The position numbers and the translations under genes were made by a program. Source: Pseudomonas campi (GTDB lineage: Bacteria > Pseudomonadota > Gammaproteobacteria > Pseudomonadales > Pseudomonadaceae). From it: 64,000 nucleotides of DNA. This document shows, piece by piece, positions 1 through 8,397 of the stretch (the stretch's first letter is position 1; the number at the start of each line of letters is the position of its first letter). The notes under the pieces were generated by a model. The model saw only the letters and a program-made list of their open reading frames with translations, was not told where the DNA came from and ran no database searches. The DNA lies in assembly GCF_013200955.2 (NCBI RefSeq), contig NZ_CP053697.2, positions 2,852,001-2,916,000 on the forward strand, read 5' to 3'.

Positions 1-100
1 GCTGACCGTGGACTTCTGCATGCCCAGGATCTGCGCCGCCTGGGTAAAACTGTGGCACTCCACCACGCGGGTGAAGATCAAGGCATCATCGAGCCCCATT
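1..100 (-). CDS. LysR-family transcriptional regulator, N-terminal fragment
   Basis: Only the first 33 codons lie in the window; the gene runs off the left edge. The start codon is the CAT at 98-100 on the plus strand. The visible protein begins MGLDDALIFTRVVECHSF and continues into TQAAQILGMQKSTVS, the usual first helix and recognition helix of a LysR winged helix-turn-helix. It is divergent from the pump genes starting at 206, with about 105 bases between, so it is a natural candidate to regulate them. No effector domain is visible, so the ligand cannot be guessed. Confidence 0.8.
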
Positions 101-205
101 ATTGTTCCCCATAAGCAACAAAGCATGCAGATTCTAACGGCTACATCACTGCAAGCAACACTGATAGATTTGCTTACACTTACGCCAGCTGTCTGAGCGC
201 CTGTC

Positions 206-1255
206 ATGTCCGCAAAACTGCAACGCCGCCTGTCCGTGTTTCTTGCCCTCCTCACCCTGATTGTCCTGGCCCTGTTTGGTCACTGGCTATTGATCGGACG
301 CTTTCACGAGAACACCGACAACGCCTATGTGCAGGGCGAGATCACCCGCATCTCCAGCCAGCTCGGTGCGCGCATCGAGCAGGTGCTGGTCAGTGACAAC
401 CAGCACGTGGAACAGGGACAGCTACTCGCCACCCTGGAAAGTGCCGACTTCCAGCTGGCCCTCGACCGCGCCCGCGCCACCCTTGCCACCCGCGAGGCCG
501 AATTGGCCCAGGCGCAAAGCCGCCTGACCCAGCAGGCCAGCCTGATTGCCGCCAGCCGCGCCGATGTAGGCGCCAGCCAGGCCACCCTCAGCCGCACGCA
601 GATCGACCTGTCGCGCGCGCAGACCCTGCGCAAGCCCGGCTATGTCTCCGAGGAGCGGGTCACCACCCTGGCCGCTGACAGCCGCGTCGCCCTCTCCCAG
701 GTCGCCAAGGCCGAGGCCGACCTGAGCGCCCAGCGTCAGCAAGTCGACGCCCTGAGCGCCGAGATCAAGCGTCTCGAGGCGCAGATCGCCAACGCCCGCG
801 CCGATATCGCCCAGGCCGAACTGAACCTGGCCCGCACACAGATCCATGCCCCCATCAGCGGCATCGTCGGCCAGCGCTCAGCGCGCACTGGCCAGGTGGT
901 GCAGGCCGGCGCCTACCTGCTGTCGATCGTGCCGAACGACGACATCTGGGTGCAGGCCAACTTCAAGGAAACCCAGATCGGCCGCATGCAGCCTGGGCAA
1001 ACGGCCGAGCTGACCTTCGACGCCTACCCCGACACACCGATCGAGGCGCATATCGACAGCCTGTTCGCCGCCTCCGGCGCGCAGTTCAGCCTGCTGCCGC
1101 CAGACAACGCCACCGGCAACTTCACCAAGGTGGTGCAGCGCATCCCGGTGAAACTGACCTTTGCGGCGGACAACCCGCTCAAGGGCAAGATCCGTCCGGG
1201 CATGTCGGTCGAGGTCAAGGTCGATATCCGCGGCGCTCAGCACCATGGCGGCTGA
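206..1255 (+). CDS. EmrA-like periplasmic adaptor (HlyD family) of an MFS efflux pump
   Basis: A 349-residue membrane fusion protein. Residues about 10-30 form a single N-terminal membrane anchor (LTLIVLALFGHWLLIGRF), followed by the first lipoyl half (NTDNAYVQGEITRISSQLGA). A long coiled-coil hairpin rich in Ala, Gln and Arg covers about 80-210. The second lipoyl half begins at TQIHAPISGIVGQRSARTGQ and is followed by a beta-barrel domain. The NAYVQG and APISG signatures and the length match EmrA/FarA-type adaptors, which link an inner-membrane MFS pump to an outer-membrane channel. It overlaps the downstream MFS gene by 11 bases, so the pair is coupled. No outer-membrane factor gene follows. 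Substrate unknown. Confidence 0.88.
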   Translation: MSAKLQRRLSVFLALLTLIVLALFGHWLLIGRFHENTDNAYVQGEITRISSQLGARIEQVLVSDNQHVEQGQLLATLESADFQLALDRARATLATREAELAQAQSRLTQQASLIAASRADVGASQATLSRTQIDLSRAQTLRKPGYVSEERVTTLAADSRVALSQVAKAEADLSAQRQQVDALSAEIKRLEAQIANARADIAQAELNLARTQIHAPISGIVGQRSARTGQVVQAGAYLLSIVPNDDIWVQANFKETQIGRMQPGQTAELTFDAYPDTPIEAHIDSLFAASGAQFSLLPPDNATGNFTKVVQRIPVKLTFAADNPLKGKIRPGMSVEVKVDIRGAQHHGG

Positions 1256-2795
1256 TGAACTGATCCGCCCCGTCGGCGAGCCCAGCCGACGCGACTGGAT
1301 CGCAGTGATGAGCGCCATGCTCGGCGCCTTCATGGCGGTGCTGGATATCCAGATCACCAACTCCTCGCTGAAGGACATCCAGGGCGCGCTGTCGGCCACC
1401 CTGGAGGAAGGCTCGTGGATTTCCACCTCCTACCTGGTCGCGGAAATCATCATGATCCCGCTCACCGCCTGGCTGGTGCAGCTGCTCTCGGCGCGGCGCC
1501 TGGCGGTGTGGGTGTCGCTGGGTTTTCTCGCCTCGTCCCTGCTCTGCTCGATGGCCTGGAACCTGGAGAGCATGATCGTGTTTCGCGCCCTGCAGGGCTT
1601 CACCGGCGGCGCGCTGATTCCGCTGGCCTTCACCCTGACCCTGATCAAGCTGCCGGAACACCACCGCGCCAAGGGCATGGCGCTGTTCGCTATCACCGCC
1701 ACCTTCGCCCCCTCCATCGGCCCGACTCTGGGCGGCTGGCTGACGGAGAACTGGGGCTGGGAATACATCTTCTATATCAACATCCCGCCGGGCCTGTTGA
1801 TGATCGCCGGACTGATGTACGGCCTGGAGAAGAAGGCGCCGGACTGGCAGCTGCTGAAAAGCACCGACTACGGCGGCATCGTCACCCTGGGTCTGGGCCT
1901 GGGCTGCCTGCAGGTATTTCTCGAGGAAGGTCACCGCAAGGACTGGCTGGAGTCCAACCTGATCGTCGGCCTCGGCTCGATCGCCGTGATCAGCCTGTGC
2001 CTGTTCGTCATCCTGCAGTTCTCCCGCGACAACCCGCTGATCAACCTGCGCATTTTGCGCGAGCGCAACTTCGGCCTGACCAGTGTCGCCAGCCTGGGTA
2101 TGGGTCTGGGCCTGTACGGTTCGATCTACCTGCTACCGCTGTACCTGGCGCAGATCCAGAATTACAGCGCCCTGCAGATTGGCGAAGTGATCATGTGGAT
2201 GGGCCTGCCACAGCTGCTGATCATCCCGCTGGTGCCGCTGCTGATGAAGGTGGTTCCGCCCAAACTGCTGTGCGCCCTGGGGTTCGGCCTGTTCGGTTTT
2301 TCCAGCTTCGCTTCCGGGGTGCTCAATCCGGACTTTGCCGGCGAACAGTTCAACCATATCCAGATCATTCGCGCCCTCGGCCAGCCAATGATCATGGTCA
2401 CCATCTCACTGATCGCCACCGCCTATATCCAGGCCCAGGATGCCGGCTCGGCCTCCAGCCTGTTCAACATCCTGCGCAACCTCGGTGGCGCCATCGGCAT
2501 CGCTCTGCTCGCCACCCTGCTCGACAGCCGCGCCAAGACCTATTTCGACTACCTGCGCGAGTCGCTGGTGCCGAGCAATCCGCAGGTCAGCGAGCGCCTC
2601 GCATTGCTCACCGAGAAGCTCGGCAGCGAACAGGCGGCACTGGCCAAACTGAGCGAAATCGCCCACCAGCAGGCCAGCATCATGGCCTACAATGACGCCT
2701 TCCATTTCGTCGGCCTGGCGCTCGGCATCAGCATGATCGCCGTACTCCTGACCCGCGCACTGCCACCGGGAACCACCGGCGGCGCTGCCCACTAA
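1245..2795 (+). CDS. EmrB/QacA-type drug:H+ antiporter (DHA2 family MFS)
   Basis: A 516-residue MFS protein starting at the ATG inside the end of the adaptor gene; an in-frame start at 1161 would add 28 Arg-rich residues read out of frame from the adaptor gene and is rejected. MAVLDIQITNSSLKDIQGAL near the N terminus is the DHA2 motif D1 region (usually LDxTIVNVAL), and ITATFAPSIGPTLGGWLTEN is motif C of antiporters. About 14 hydrophobic segments are visible, the number expected for DHA2. With the preceding adaptor it would form an EmrAB-like pump exporting hydrophobic compounds. The stop codon is immediately followed by a nested-hairpin repeat. Confidence 0.88.
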   Translation: MAADELIRPVGEPSRRDWIAVMSAMLGAFMAVLDIQITNSSLKDIQGALSATLEEGSWISTSYLVAEIIMIPLTAWLVQLLSARRLAVWVSLGFLASSLLCSMAWNLESMIVFRALQGFTGGALIPLAFTLTLIKLPEHHRAKGMALFAITATFAPSIGPTLGGWLTENWGWEYIFYINIPPGLLMIAGLMYGLEKKAPDWQLLKSTDYGGIVTLGLGLGCLQVFLEEGHRKDWLESNLIVGLGSIAVISLCLFVILQFSRDNPLINLRILRERNFGLTSVASLGMGLGLYGSIYLLPLYLAQIQNYSALQIGEVIMWMGLPQLLIIPLVPLLMKVVPPKLLCALGFGLFGFSSFASGVLNPDFAGEQFNHIQIIRALGQPMIMVTISLIATAYIQAQDAGSASSLFNILRNLGGAIGIALLATLLDSRAKTYFDYLRESLVPSNPQVSERLALLTEKLGSEQAALAKLSEIAHQQASIMAYNDAFHFVGLALGISMIAVLLTRALPPGTTGGAAH

Positions 2796-2936
2796 GAACC
2801 TGTTGACGATCTCCTGACTCGCGGCCATACCGCGTTAAAAACGGCCTCGGAATGCTCATTTACAGCTCGTAAACTCCGCTTCCTCGGCCGTTTTTGCCTT
2901 GTCTGGCTCTAATTCAGAAGATCGTAAACAGGTTCT
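2795..2936 (+). repeat. Nested-hairpin repeat, full copy A
   Basis: A 142-bp element with imperfect 18-bp terminal inverted repeats (AGAACCTGTTGACGATCT and AGATCGTAAACAGGTTCT). Inside lie a middle stem AAAAACGGCC/GGCCGTTTTT and an innermost hairpin TTTACAGCTCGTAAA. The first A is the last base of the MFS stop codon. Full copies recur at 35190-35331 and 55519-55659, with altered but still paired stems. No coding capacity. Confidence 0.85.
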
Positions 2937-2988
2937 AAAACCCGTACGCGCCACCACAAGTGGCGCGTCGTCGTTCAAGGCTCTTGTA

Positions 2989-3882
2989 ATGTCTGCCACA
3001 CGCTCGCGCTCGCTGCTGTTGATCAGCGCTTTCCTGGTCATCTATATCGGCTGGGGCACCACTTACCTGGCCAACCACTTCCTCCTGCGCGAGCTGCCGC
3101 CCTTCGTCATCGGCACCCTGCGTTTCCTGTGCGCCGGCGTGCTGGCCCTGCTCTGGGCACTCAGCCGTGGTGAAACGCAGATGCAGCCGGGCAACTGGGG
3201 CAGCGCCCTGATCGGCGGCCTGCTGCTGATCGCCTTCGGCCAGGGCGCACTGATCTACGCCAACCAGCACCTGCCCACCGGCCTGCTGGCGATGCTCTAC
3301 ACCAGCCTGCCGCTGTGGAGCGTTGCCCTGGAGTGGCTGCTCGGTGAACGCCCGCCGTTCTGGGTGCTGCTGGGCCTGGCTCTGGCCAGCGGCGGCATCG
3401 TGCTACTGATGGGCAATGGCCTGGGCAGCGAGACGGGTCTGCTGCAATGGTTTTCCGGCGGCCTGACGCTGCTCGCCACCCTGCTCTGGGCTATCGGCGC
3501 CTGGTGGATGCGCCAGCGCCCGCCGTTCCGCTCCAGCTGGCTGGGGCTGAGCCTGCAGATGCTGATCGGCGCGCTGATCCTCGCCGGCCTGGGCCTGCTT
3601 GACGGCGACTGGCAGGCGCTGCACCTAGACCAGCTAAGCGGCAGCGGTTGGCTCTGGCTGGCTTATCTGGTGCTACCGGTCAGCCTGGGCGTGTACCCGG
3701 CGTACTTCTGGCTGCTGCGTGAAGTACGGCCGAGCCTGGTGTCGACCTTCGCCTTCGTCAACCCGGTGGTGGCCTTGCTGCTCGGCTACCTGATCCTCGG
3801 CGAACAGCTCAGCCTGACCGCCGGCCTGGCCTGCCTGGCGACTCTGGGCGGGGTGTCACTGATCATCTTTGGTCGGCGCTGA
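2989..3882 (+). CDS. EamA/DMT-family transporter (putative metabolite exporter)
   Basis: A 297-residue protein with about ten hydrophobic segments arranged as two EamA repeats, typical of RhaT/YdcZ-like drug/metabolite transporters. WGTTYLANHFLLRELPPFV near the start is a common motif of the first repeat, and LVSTFAFVNPVVALLLGYLI with LGEQLSLTA is the matching end of the second. The start at 2989 is chosen because it begins right before a hydrophobic helix; an upstream start at 2899 would lie inside the nested-hairpin repeat. Likely an inner-membrane exporter of amino acids or related metabolites; substrate not predictable. Confidence 0.85.
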   Translation: MSATRSRSLLLISAFLVIYIGWGTTYLANHFLLRELPPFVIGTLRFLCAGVLALLWALSRGETQMQPGNWGSALIGGLLLIAFGQGALIYANQHLPTGLLAMLYTSLPLWSVALEWLLGERPPFWVLLGLALASGGIVLLMGNGLGSETGLLQWFSGGLTLLATLLWAIGAWWMRQRPPFRSSWLGLSLQMLIGALILAGLGLLDGDWQALHLDQLSGSGWLWLAYLVLPVSLGVYPAYFWLLREVRPSLVSTFAFVNPVVALLLGYLILGEQLSLTAGLACLATLGGVSLIIFGRR

Positions 3883-3885
3883 CCC

Positions 3886-3936
3886 TGTAGCCCGGATGCA
3901 ATCCGGGAACCCGGCCCCGGATTGCATCCGGGCTAC
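3886..3936. repeat. REP palindrome (GTAGCCCGG class), copy 1
   Basis: Inverted repeat TGTAGCCCGGATGCAATCC ... GGATTGCATCCGGGCTACA with a short loop. It lies between convergent genes, and its right arm supplies the uvrB stop codon (CTA at 3933-3935 on the plus strand). Same class as 37356, 52573, 57710 and 58790. Confidence 0.9.
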
Positions 3937-5948
3937 ACCTGCAACAAACGCTCGCGCAACTTGTGGATTTCGTCGCGCAGCTGCGCGGCGGCCTCGAACT
4001 CCAGGTCGCGAGCCAACTGGTACATCTTCTCTTCCAGCTGGCGAATGCGTTTGCTGATCTCGCTCGGCGAGCGCAGTTCGGCCTCGTAGCGCGCACTCTC
4101 CTCGGCCGCCTTGGCCATACCCTTGCGCTTGTTGCTGCGTGAGCCGGGCACGGTGGCGCCTTCGAGGATGTCCTGGATGTCCTTCTTCACACCCTTGGGC
4201 ACGATGCCGTTGGCTTCGTTGAAGGCGATCTGCTTGTTGCGCCGCCGCTCGGTCTCGCCGATGGCGCGCTCCATCGAGCCGGTCATGCGGTCGGCGTAGA
4301 GGATCGCCCGGCCATTGAGGTTGCGCGCGGCGCGGCCGATGGTCTGGATCAGCGAGCGCTCGCTGCGCAGGAAGCCTTCCTTGTCCGCATCGAGAATCGC
4401 CACCAGCGACACCTCGGGCATGTCCAGGCCTTCGCGCAGCAGGTTGATCCCCACCAGCACGTCGAACGCCCCGGTGCGCAGGTCGCGGATGATCTCCACG
4501 CGCTCCACCGTATCGATGTCCGAGTGCAGGTAGCGCACCTTGACCCCGTGGTCAGCGAGGTAATCGGTGAGGTCTTCGGCCATGCGCTTGGTCAGCGTGG
4601 TGACCAGCACGCGCTCCTCCACCGCCACGCGCTTGGTGATTTCCGAGAGCAGGTCGTCGACCTGGGTGCGCGCCGGGCGTACCTCGATCTGCGGGTCGAC
4701 CAGCCCGGTCGGCCGCACCACCTGCTCGACTACCCGCCCGGCATGTTCGGCTTCGTAGTTGCCCGGCGTGGCGGAAACGAAGATGGTCTGCGGGCTGGCC
4801 GCCTCCCACTCCTCGAAACGCATGGGCCGGTTGTCCAATGCCGACGGCAGGCGGAAGCCGTACTCGACCAGGGTTTCCTTGCGCGAACGGTCGCCCTTGT
4901 ACATGGCCCCGACCTGCGGCACCGATACGTGGGACTCGTCGATCACCAGCAGCGCCTGGTCCGGCAGGTAGTCGTAGAGGGTCGGCGGCGGCTCGCCCGG
5001 ACCGCGCCCGGACAGGTAGCGCGAGTAGTTTTCGATGCCGTTGCAGTAGCCCAGCTCGAGGATCATCTCCAGGTCGAAGCGAGTGCGCTGCTCCAGGCGC
5101 TGCGCCTCGACCAGCTTGTTGTTGGCGCGCAGGTAGTCCAGGCGTTCCTTGAGCTCGACTTTGATATGCTCCACCGCCTCCAGCAGGGTTTCCCGCGGGG
5201 TGACGTAGTGGCTCTTGGGGTAGAAGGTGAAGCGCGGCAGCTTGCGGATCACCTCGCCGGTCAGCGGATCGAAGGCCGAGATGCTTTCCACCTCGTCATC
5301 GAACAGCTCGATGCGGATCGCCTCCAGATCGGATTCGGCCGGGAAGATATCGATGACATCGCCGCGCACACGGAAGGTGGCACGGGCAAAATCCATGTCG
5401 TTACGGGTGTACTGCAGGTCAGCCAGGCGCCGCAGCAGCGCGCGCTGGTCCAGTTTGTCGCCCCGGTCGACGTGCAACACCATCTTCAGGTAGCTCTCGG
5501 GACTACCCAGGCCGTAGATGCACGACACGGTGGTGACGATGATCGCGTCGGGCCGCTCGAGCAGCGCCTTGGTCGCCGACAGGCGCATCTGCTCGATATG
5601 GTCGTTGATCGAGGCATCCTTCTCGATAAAGGTATCGGACGAAGGAACGTAGGCCTCGGGCTGGTAGTAGTCGTAATAGGAGACGAAATACTCCACCGCG
5701 TTGTTCGGGAAAAAGCTCTTGAACTCGCCGTAGAGCTGCGCGGCCAGGGTCTTGTTCGGCGCCAGCACCAGGGTCGGCCGCTGGAGCTGGGCGATCACGT
5801 TGGCGATACTGAAGGTCTTGCCCGAACCGGTCACGCCCAGCAGGGTCTGGTGCGACAGACCCGCCTCAAGCCCCTCGACCAGCTGGCGAATGGCCTCCGG
5901 CTGGTCGCCGGCCGGCTGGAAGCGGGTGACGAGCTGAAACTGCGACAT
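3933..5948 (-). CDS. uvrB: UvrABC excision nuclease subunit B
   Basis: A 671-residue UvrB, the damage-verifying helicase-like subunit of nucleotide excision repair. It loads from UvrA onto DNA and recruits UvrC. Visible motifs: Walker A GVTGSGKT near residue 40; the beta-hairpin region [12 protein letters not shown] near 95; [13 protein letters not shown] in the helicase core; [29 protein letters not shown] (motif VI). A C-terminal UVR helix pair ([19 protein letters not shown]) contacts UvrC. The start [19 protein letters not shown] is preferred over an in-frame start 12 codons upstream because it matches the usual family N terminus. The stop codon is contributed by a REP sequence. Confidence 0.98.
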   Translation of the reverse strand: MSQFQLVTRFQPAGDQPEAIRQLVEGLEAGLSHQTLLGVTGSGKTFSIANVIAQLQRPTLVLAPNKTLAAQLYGEFKSFFPNNAVEYFVSYYDYYQPEAYVPSSDTFIEKDASINDHIEQMRLSATKALLERPDAIIVTTVSCIYGLGSPESYLKMVLHVDRGDKLDQRALLRRLADLQYTRNDMDFARATFRVRGDVIDIFPAESDLEAIRIELFDDEVESISAFDPLTGEVIRKLPRFTFYPKSHYVTPRETLLEAVEHIKVELKERLDYLRANNKLVEAQRLEQRTRFDLEMILELGYCNGIENYSRYLSGRGPGEPPPTLYDYLPDQALLVIDESHVSVPQVGAMYKGDRSRKETLVEYGFRLPSALDNRPMRFEEWEAASPQTIFVSATPGNYEAEHAGRVVEQVVRPTGLVDPQIEVRPARTQVDDLLSEITKRVAVEERVLVTTLTKRMAEDLTDYLADHGVKVRYLHSDIDTVERVEIIRDLRTGAFDVLVGINLLREGLDMPEVSLVAILDADKEGFLRSERSLIQTIGRAARNLNGRAILYADRMTGSMERAIGETERRRNKQIAFNEANGIVPKGVKKDIQDILEGATVPGSRSNKRKGMAKAAEESARYEAELRSPSEISKRIRQLEEKMYQLARDLEFEAAAQLRDEIHKLRERLLQV

Positions 5949-6039
5949 GAACAGACCTCGACGAACTACTGTGACGCGGCGCAATGGCGGGCGTCATAGC
6001 TAGCGTGAAAGCGTGCCGACGCTGTCGCCGCGCACACCC

Positions 6040-6056
6040 TGGGTGGCTATAATAGC
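6040..6056 (+). promoter_or_regulatory. Candidate -10 element of the aminotransferase promoter
   Basis: A perfect TATAAT at 6048-6053 sits 86 bases upstream of the aminotransferase start at 6139. The -35 region about 17 bases upstream is weak. This 190-base gap between divergent uvrB and the aminotransferase gene should hold promoters for both. Confidence 0.45.
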
Positions 6057-6138
6057 GGCCCGTTTATGCAAGCCCTAGCCTCTATTACATCAGGGCGTTG
6101 CCGACTCCCCACTTACCTTCCCTCCGAGCTGCCGCATC

Positions 6139-7335
6139 ATGAGTCTGTTCTCTGCCGTCGAAATGGCGCCGCGCGATCCGATCCTGGGCCTGAACGAAGC
6201 CTTCAACGCCGACACCCGTAGCAACAAGGTCAACCTTGGTGTGGGCGTCTACTTTACCGAGGAAGGCCGAATTCCCCTCCTGCGTGCCGTTGCCGAGGCC
6301 GAAAAAGCCCGCATCGAAGCCCACGCACCGCGCGGCTATCTGCCGATCGAAGGCATCGCTGCCTATGACAGCGCCGTGCAGAAGCTGCTGTTCGGCGCGG
6401 ATTCCGCCCTGCTGGCCGAAGGTCGTGTGGTCACCACCCAGGCCGTCGGCGGTACCGGCGCGCTGAAAACCGGCGCCGACTTCCTCAAGCGTCTGCTGCC
6501 AAATGCCGTGGTCGCCATCAGCGACCCGAGCTGGGAAAACCACCGCGCCCTGTTCGAATCCGCCGGTTTCCCGGTCCAGAACTACCGCTACTACGATGCC
6601 GCCACCAACGGCGTGAACCGCGCTGGCCTGCTGGAAGACCTGCAGAACCTGCCAGCGCGCTCGGTGGTCGTGCTGCACGCCTGCTGCCACAATCCGACCG
6701 GTGTCGACCTGTCGCTGGATGACTGGAAAGCCGTGCTGGAAGTGCTGCGCGAGCGCGAGCACGTGCCCTTCCTCGACATCGCCTACCAGGGCTTCGGCGA
6801 GGGCATCGAGCAGGACGCCTTCGCCGTGCGCCTGTTCGCCGAGTCCGGCCTGCCGTTCTTGGTTTCCAGCTCCTTCTCCAAATCCTTCTCGCTGTATGGC
6901 GAGCGCGTCGGCGCACTGTCCATCATCACCGCGTCGAAGGAAGAAGCCGGCCGCGTCCTGTCGCAAGCCAAGCGCGTGATCCGCACCAACTACTCCAACC
7001 CACCGACCCACGGTGCCACCGTGGTCGCCAATGTGCTCAACAGTTCCGAGCTGCGCGCACTGTGGGAAGAAGAACTGGGCGAGATGCGCCAGCGCATTCG
7101 CGACATGCGCCTGGCCATGGTCGAGCAATTGGCCGCCCAGGGTGCCAAGCGCGACTTCAGTTTCGTCGCCCGCCAGCGCGGCATGTTCTCCTACTCCGGC
7201 CTCACCGCCGAGCAGGTGGAACGCCTGAAGAACGAGTTCGCCATCTACGCCGTCGGCACCGGCCGGATCTGCGTCGCGGCACTCAACCGCAGCAACCTGG
7301 ATGCCGTCACCAAAGCCATCGTCCAGGTTCTCTGA
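6139..7335 (+). CDS. Aromatic/aspartate amino acid aminotransferase (class I, PLP)
   Basis: A 398-residue fold-type I aminotransferase of the AspC/TyrB subgroup. It moves the amino group between aspartate or aromatic amino acids and 2-oxo acids through pyridoxal phosphate in the cytoplasm. HNPTG at 184-188 and the Asp/Tyr pair in FLDIAYQGFG bind the cofactor; SSSFSKSFSLYGERVG carries the Schiff-base lysine at K248. Starts MSLFSAVEMAPRDPILGL, the normal family start, and is full length. The same neighbour pair, divergent uvrB, occurs in P. aeruginosa (PA3138/PA3139, from memory). Whether it prefers aromatic or acidic substrates cannot be read from the motifs. Confidence 0.93.
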   Translation: MSLFSAVEMAPRDPILGLNEAFNADTRSNKVNLGVGVYFTEEGRIPLLRAVAEAEKARIEAHAPRGYLPIEGIAAYDSAVQKLLFGADSALLAEGRVVTTQAVGGTGALKTGADFLKRLLPNAVVAISDPSWENHRALFESAGFPVQNYRYYDAATNGVNRAGLLEDLQNLPARSVVVLHACCHNPTGVDLSLDDWKAVLEVLREREHVPFLDIAYQGFGEGIEQDAFAVRLFAESGLPFLVSSSFSKSFSLYGERVGALSIITASKEEAGRVLSQAKRVIRTNYSNPPTHGATVVANVLNSSELRALWEEELGEMRQRIRDMRLAMVEQLAAQGAKRDFSFVARQRGMFSYSGLTAEQVERLKNEFAIYAVGTGRICVAALNRSNLDAVTKAIVQVL

Positions 7336-7402
7336 TGGAAGCCGGGAAGTCCGCACTGGGTGTTGACTTCCCCTTTTTAATCAGTAGGATACGCACCGCT
7401 GT

Positions 7403-7478
7403 TCCGCGATAGCTCAGTCGGTAGAGCAAATGACTGTTAATCATTGGGTCCCTGGTTCGAGTCCAGGTCGCGGAGCCA
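7403..7478 (+). tRNA. tRNA-Asn (anticodon GTT)
   Basis: A 76-nt cloverleaf: acceptor TCCGCGA pairs with TCGCGGA, followed by discriminator G and encoded CCA. The D arm contains AGCTCAGTCGGTAGAGC. The anticodon stem AATGA/TCATT encloses loop CTGTTAA with anticodon GTT at 7436-7438. The T arm contains GGTTCGAGTCC. A terminator follows directly. Confidence 0.98.
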
Positions 7479-7823
7479 AATTCAAAGCCTCAGGTGAAAG
7501 CCTGGGGCTTTTTTGTTGCTTGCCGGACTCTCACCAGGGACTGCGTCCCAGGTTATTTGCTTCGCTCACCCCTTCGGGGTCGCGCTAAAGCGCGCTCAGC
7601 TGCGCTGCCGAGTCCAGGTCGCGGAGCCAAATTCAAAGCCTCAGGTGAAAGCCTGGGGCTTTTTTGTTGCTAGCCGGACTCTCACCAGGGACTGCGTCCC
7701 AGGTTATTCGCTGCGCTCACCCCTTCGGGGTCGCGCTAAAGCGCGCTCAGCTGCGCTGTCGAGTCCAGGTCGCGGAGCCAAATTCAAAGCCTCAGGTGAA
7801 AGCCTGGGGCTTTTTTATTGTTC
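7459..7823 (+). repeat. 151-bp tandem repeat of the tRNA-Asn 3' end plus terminator
   Basis: The segment starting at GAGTCC in the tRNA T arm (7459) recurs at 7610 and 7761, exactly 151 bases apart; the third unit stops after the terminator near 7823. Each unit carries the last 20 bases of tRNA-Asn including CCA, the terminator hairpin, and (units 1 and 2) a GC-rich tail with CCCCTTCGGGG and CGCGCTAAAGCGCG hairpins. Units 1 and 2 differ at only about four positions. Units 2 and 3 lack a 5' tRNA half and are not tRNA genes. Confidence 0.9.
7485..7514 (+). terminator. Rho-independent terminator of tRNA-Asn
   Basis: Stem AAGCCTCAGG / CCTGGGGCTT with loop TGAAAG, followed by a T run. Copied again at about 7636-7665 and 7787-7816 by the tandem repeat. 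Confidence 0.85.
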
Positions 7824-7844
7824 GCAAAATCTCCCCAGAAACAA

Positions 7845-7873
7845 GAAGACCGGCCAAAGGCCGGTCTTTATTT
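7845..7873. terminator. Bidirectional terminator between the tRNA region and the ComEA-like gene
   Basis: Perfect stem GACCGGCC / GGCCGGTC with loop AAA at 7848-7866, with TTTATTT on one side and A-rich sequence on the other. It sits 18 bases beyond the stop of the leftward ComEA-like gene. Confidence 0.8.
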
Positions 7874-7890
7874 CACCGCGCTACGACGCG

Positions 7891-8229
7891 TCAGTTAATG
7901 CTCAACTTGTCGCGGTTCTTTTCCAGAGTTGCAGCACCTATGCCTTTCACTTCAAGCAACTCATCGACCGAAGCAAACGGCCCGTTGGCCGTACGGTGAT
8001 CGACAATAGCCTGGGCCTTAACCTTGCCAATACCGATCAGGCCACTCTCAAGAGCGGCGGCGTCAGCGGTATTGAGGTTGACCACCTGCACTTCGGCAGA
8101 AACCGGGGCCTGACTGACAGTAACAGGAACAGGAACAGCTTCGCTTTTGGCGGGTTCTGCCGCGAATACTCCGGCGGACAGACTGGTAAGGCAGGAAAAC
8201 AGCAATACAGACAGACTCTTTCTAAGCAT
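7891..8229 (-). CDS. ComEA-like secreted helix-hairpin-helix protein
   Basis: A 112-residue protein: an N-terminal signal peptide (MLRKSLSVLLFSCLTSLSAG, cleavage probably near VFA-AEP), a short Pro/Val-rich linker, then one ComEA-type HhH pair: VNLNTADAAALESGLIGIG, then AIVDHRTANGPFASVDELL and VKGIGAATLEKNRDKLSIN. ComEA proteins bind double-stranded DNA non-specifically in the periplasm during transformation; stand-alone short forms are common in pseudomonads and unproven. The start is set by GGAGAG 6 bases upstream of ATG. In P. aeruginosa the same small gene (PA3140) lies next to wbpM; here wbpM is absent and wbpL is next. Confidence 0.88.
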   Translation of the reverse strand: MLRKSLSVLLFSCLTSLSAGVFAAEPAKSEAVPVPVTVSQAPVSAEVQVVNLNTADAAALESGLIGIGKVKAQAIVDHRTANGPFASVDELLEVKGIGAATLEKNRDKLSIN

Positions 8230-8397
8230 GGCAACTCTCCGTGTCGACATGTGGCGTGGCACATCCAGCCACGCATTCAAGCTAGTTGCTGCCAGCGCCC
8301 CGTCAAATCATGACCTCAGCATTTTGTGCACCGCCGCACATGAGCCCAATCGACACGCGCCACTTCCAAGCTCTGGTTACTCAACGCCCGCATAGAC

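Noticed and set aside
1161..1244. Longer N terminus for the MFS pump
   Set aside because: The added residues are Arg/Ser-rich and come from the adaptor reading region; the ATG at 1245 fits the family start.
4524..5999. 491-codon frame opposite uvrB
   Set aside because: Antisense shadow of a highly conserved gene in high-GC DNA; composition rich in Gly/Val/Leu/Arg/His without motifs.
7610..7823. Second and third tRNA-Asn genes
   Set aside because: Only the T-arm end, acceptor 3' strand and CCA are present; no D arm or anticodon.
7459..7823. CRISPR array
   Set aside because: Units are 151 bp with no spacers and no cas genes nearby.
7513..8313. 266-codon open frame across the tandem repeat
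   Set aside because: It is built from repeat units and then runs antisense to the ComEA-like gene; the repeated protein segments mirror the 151-bp array and no domain is visible.
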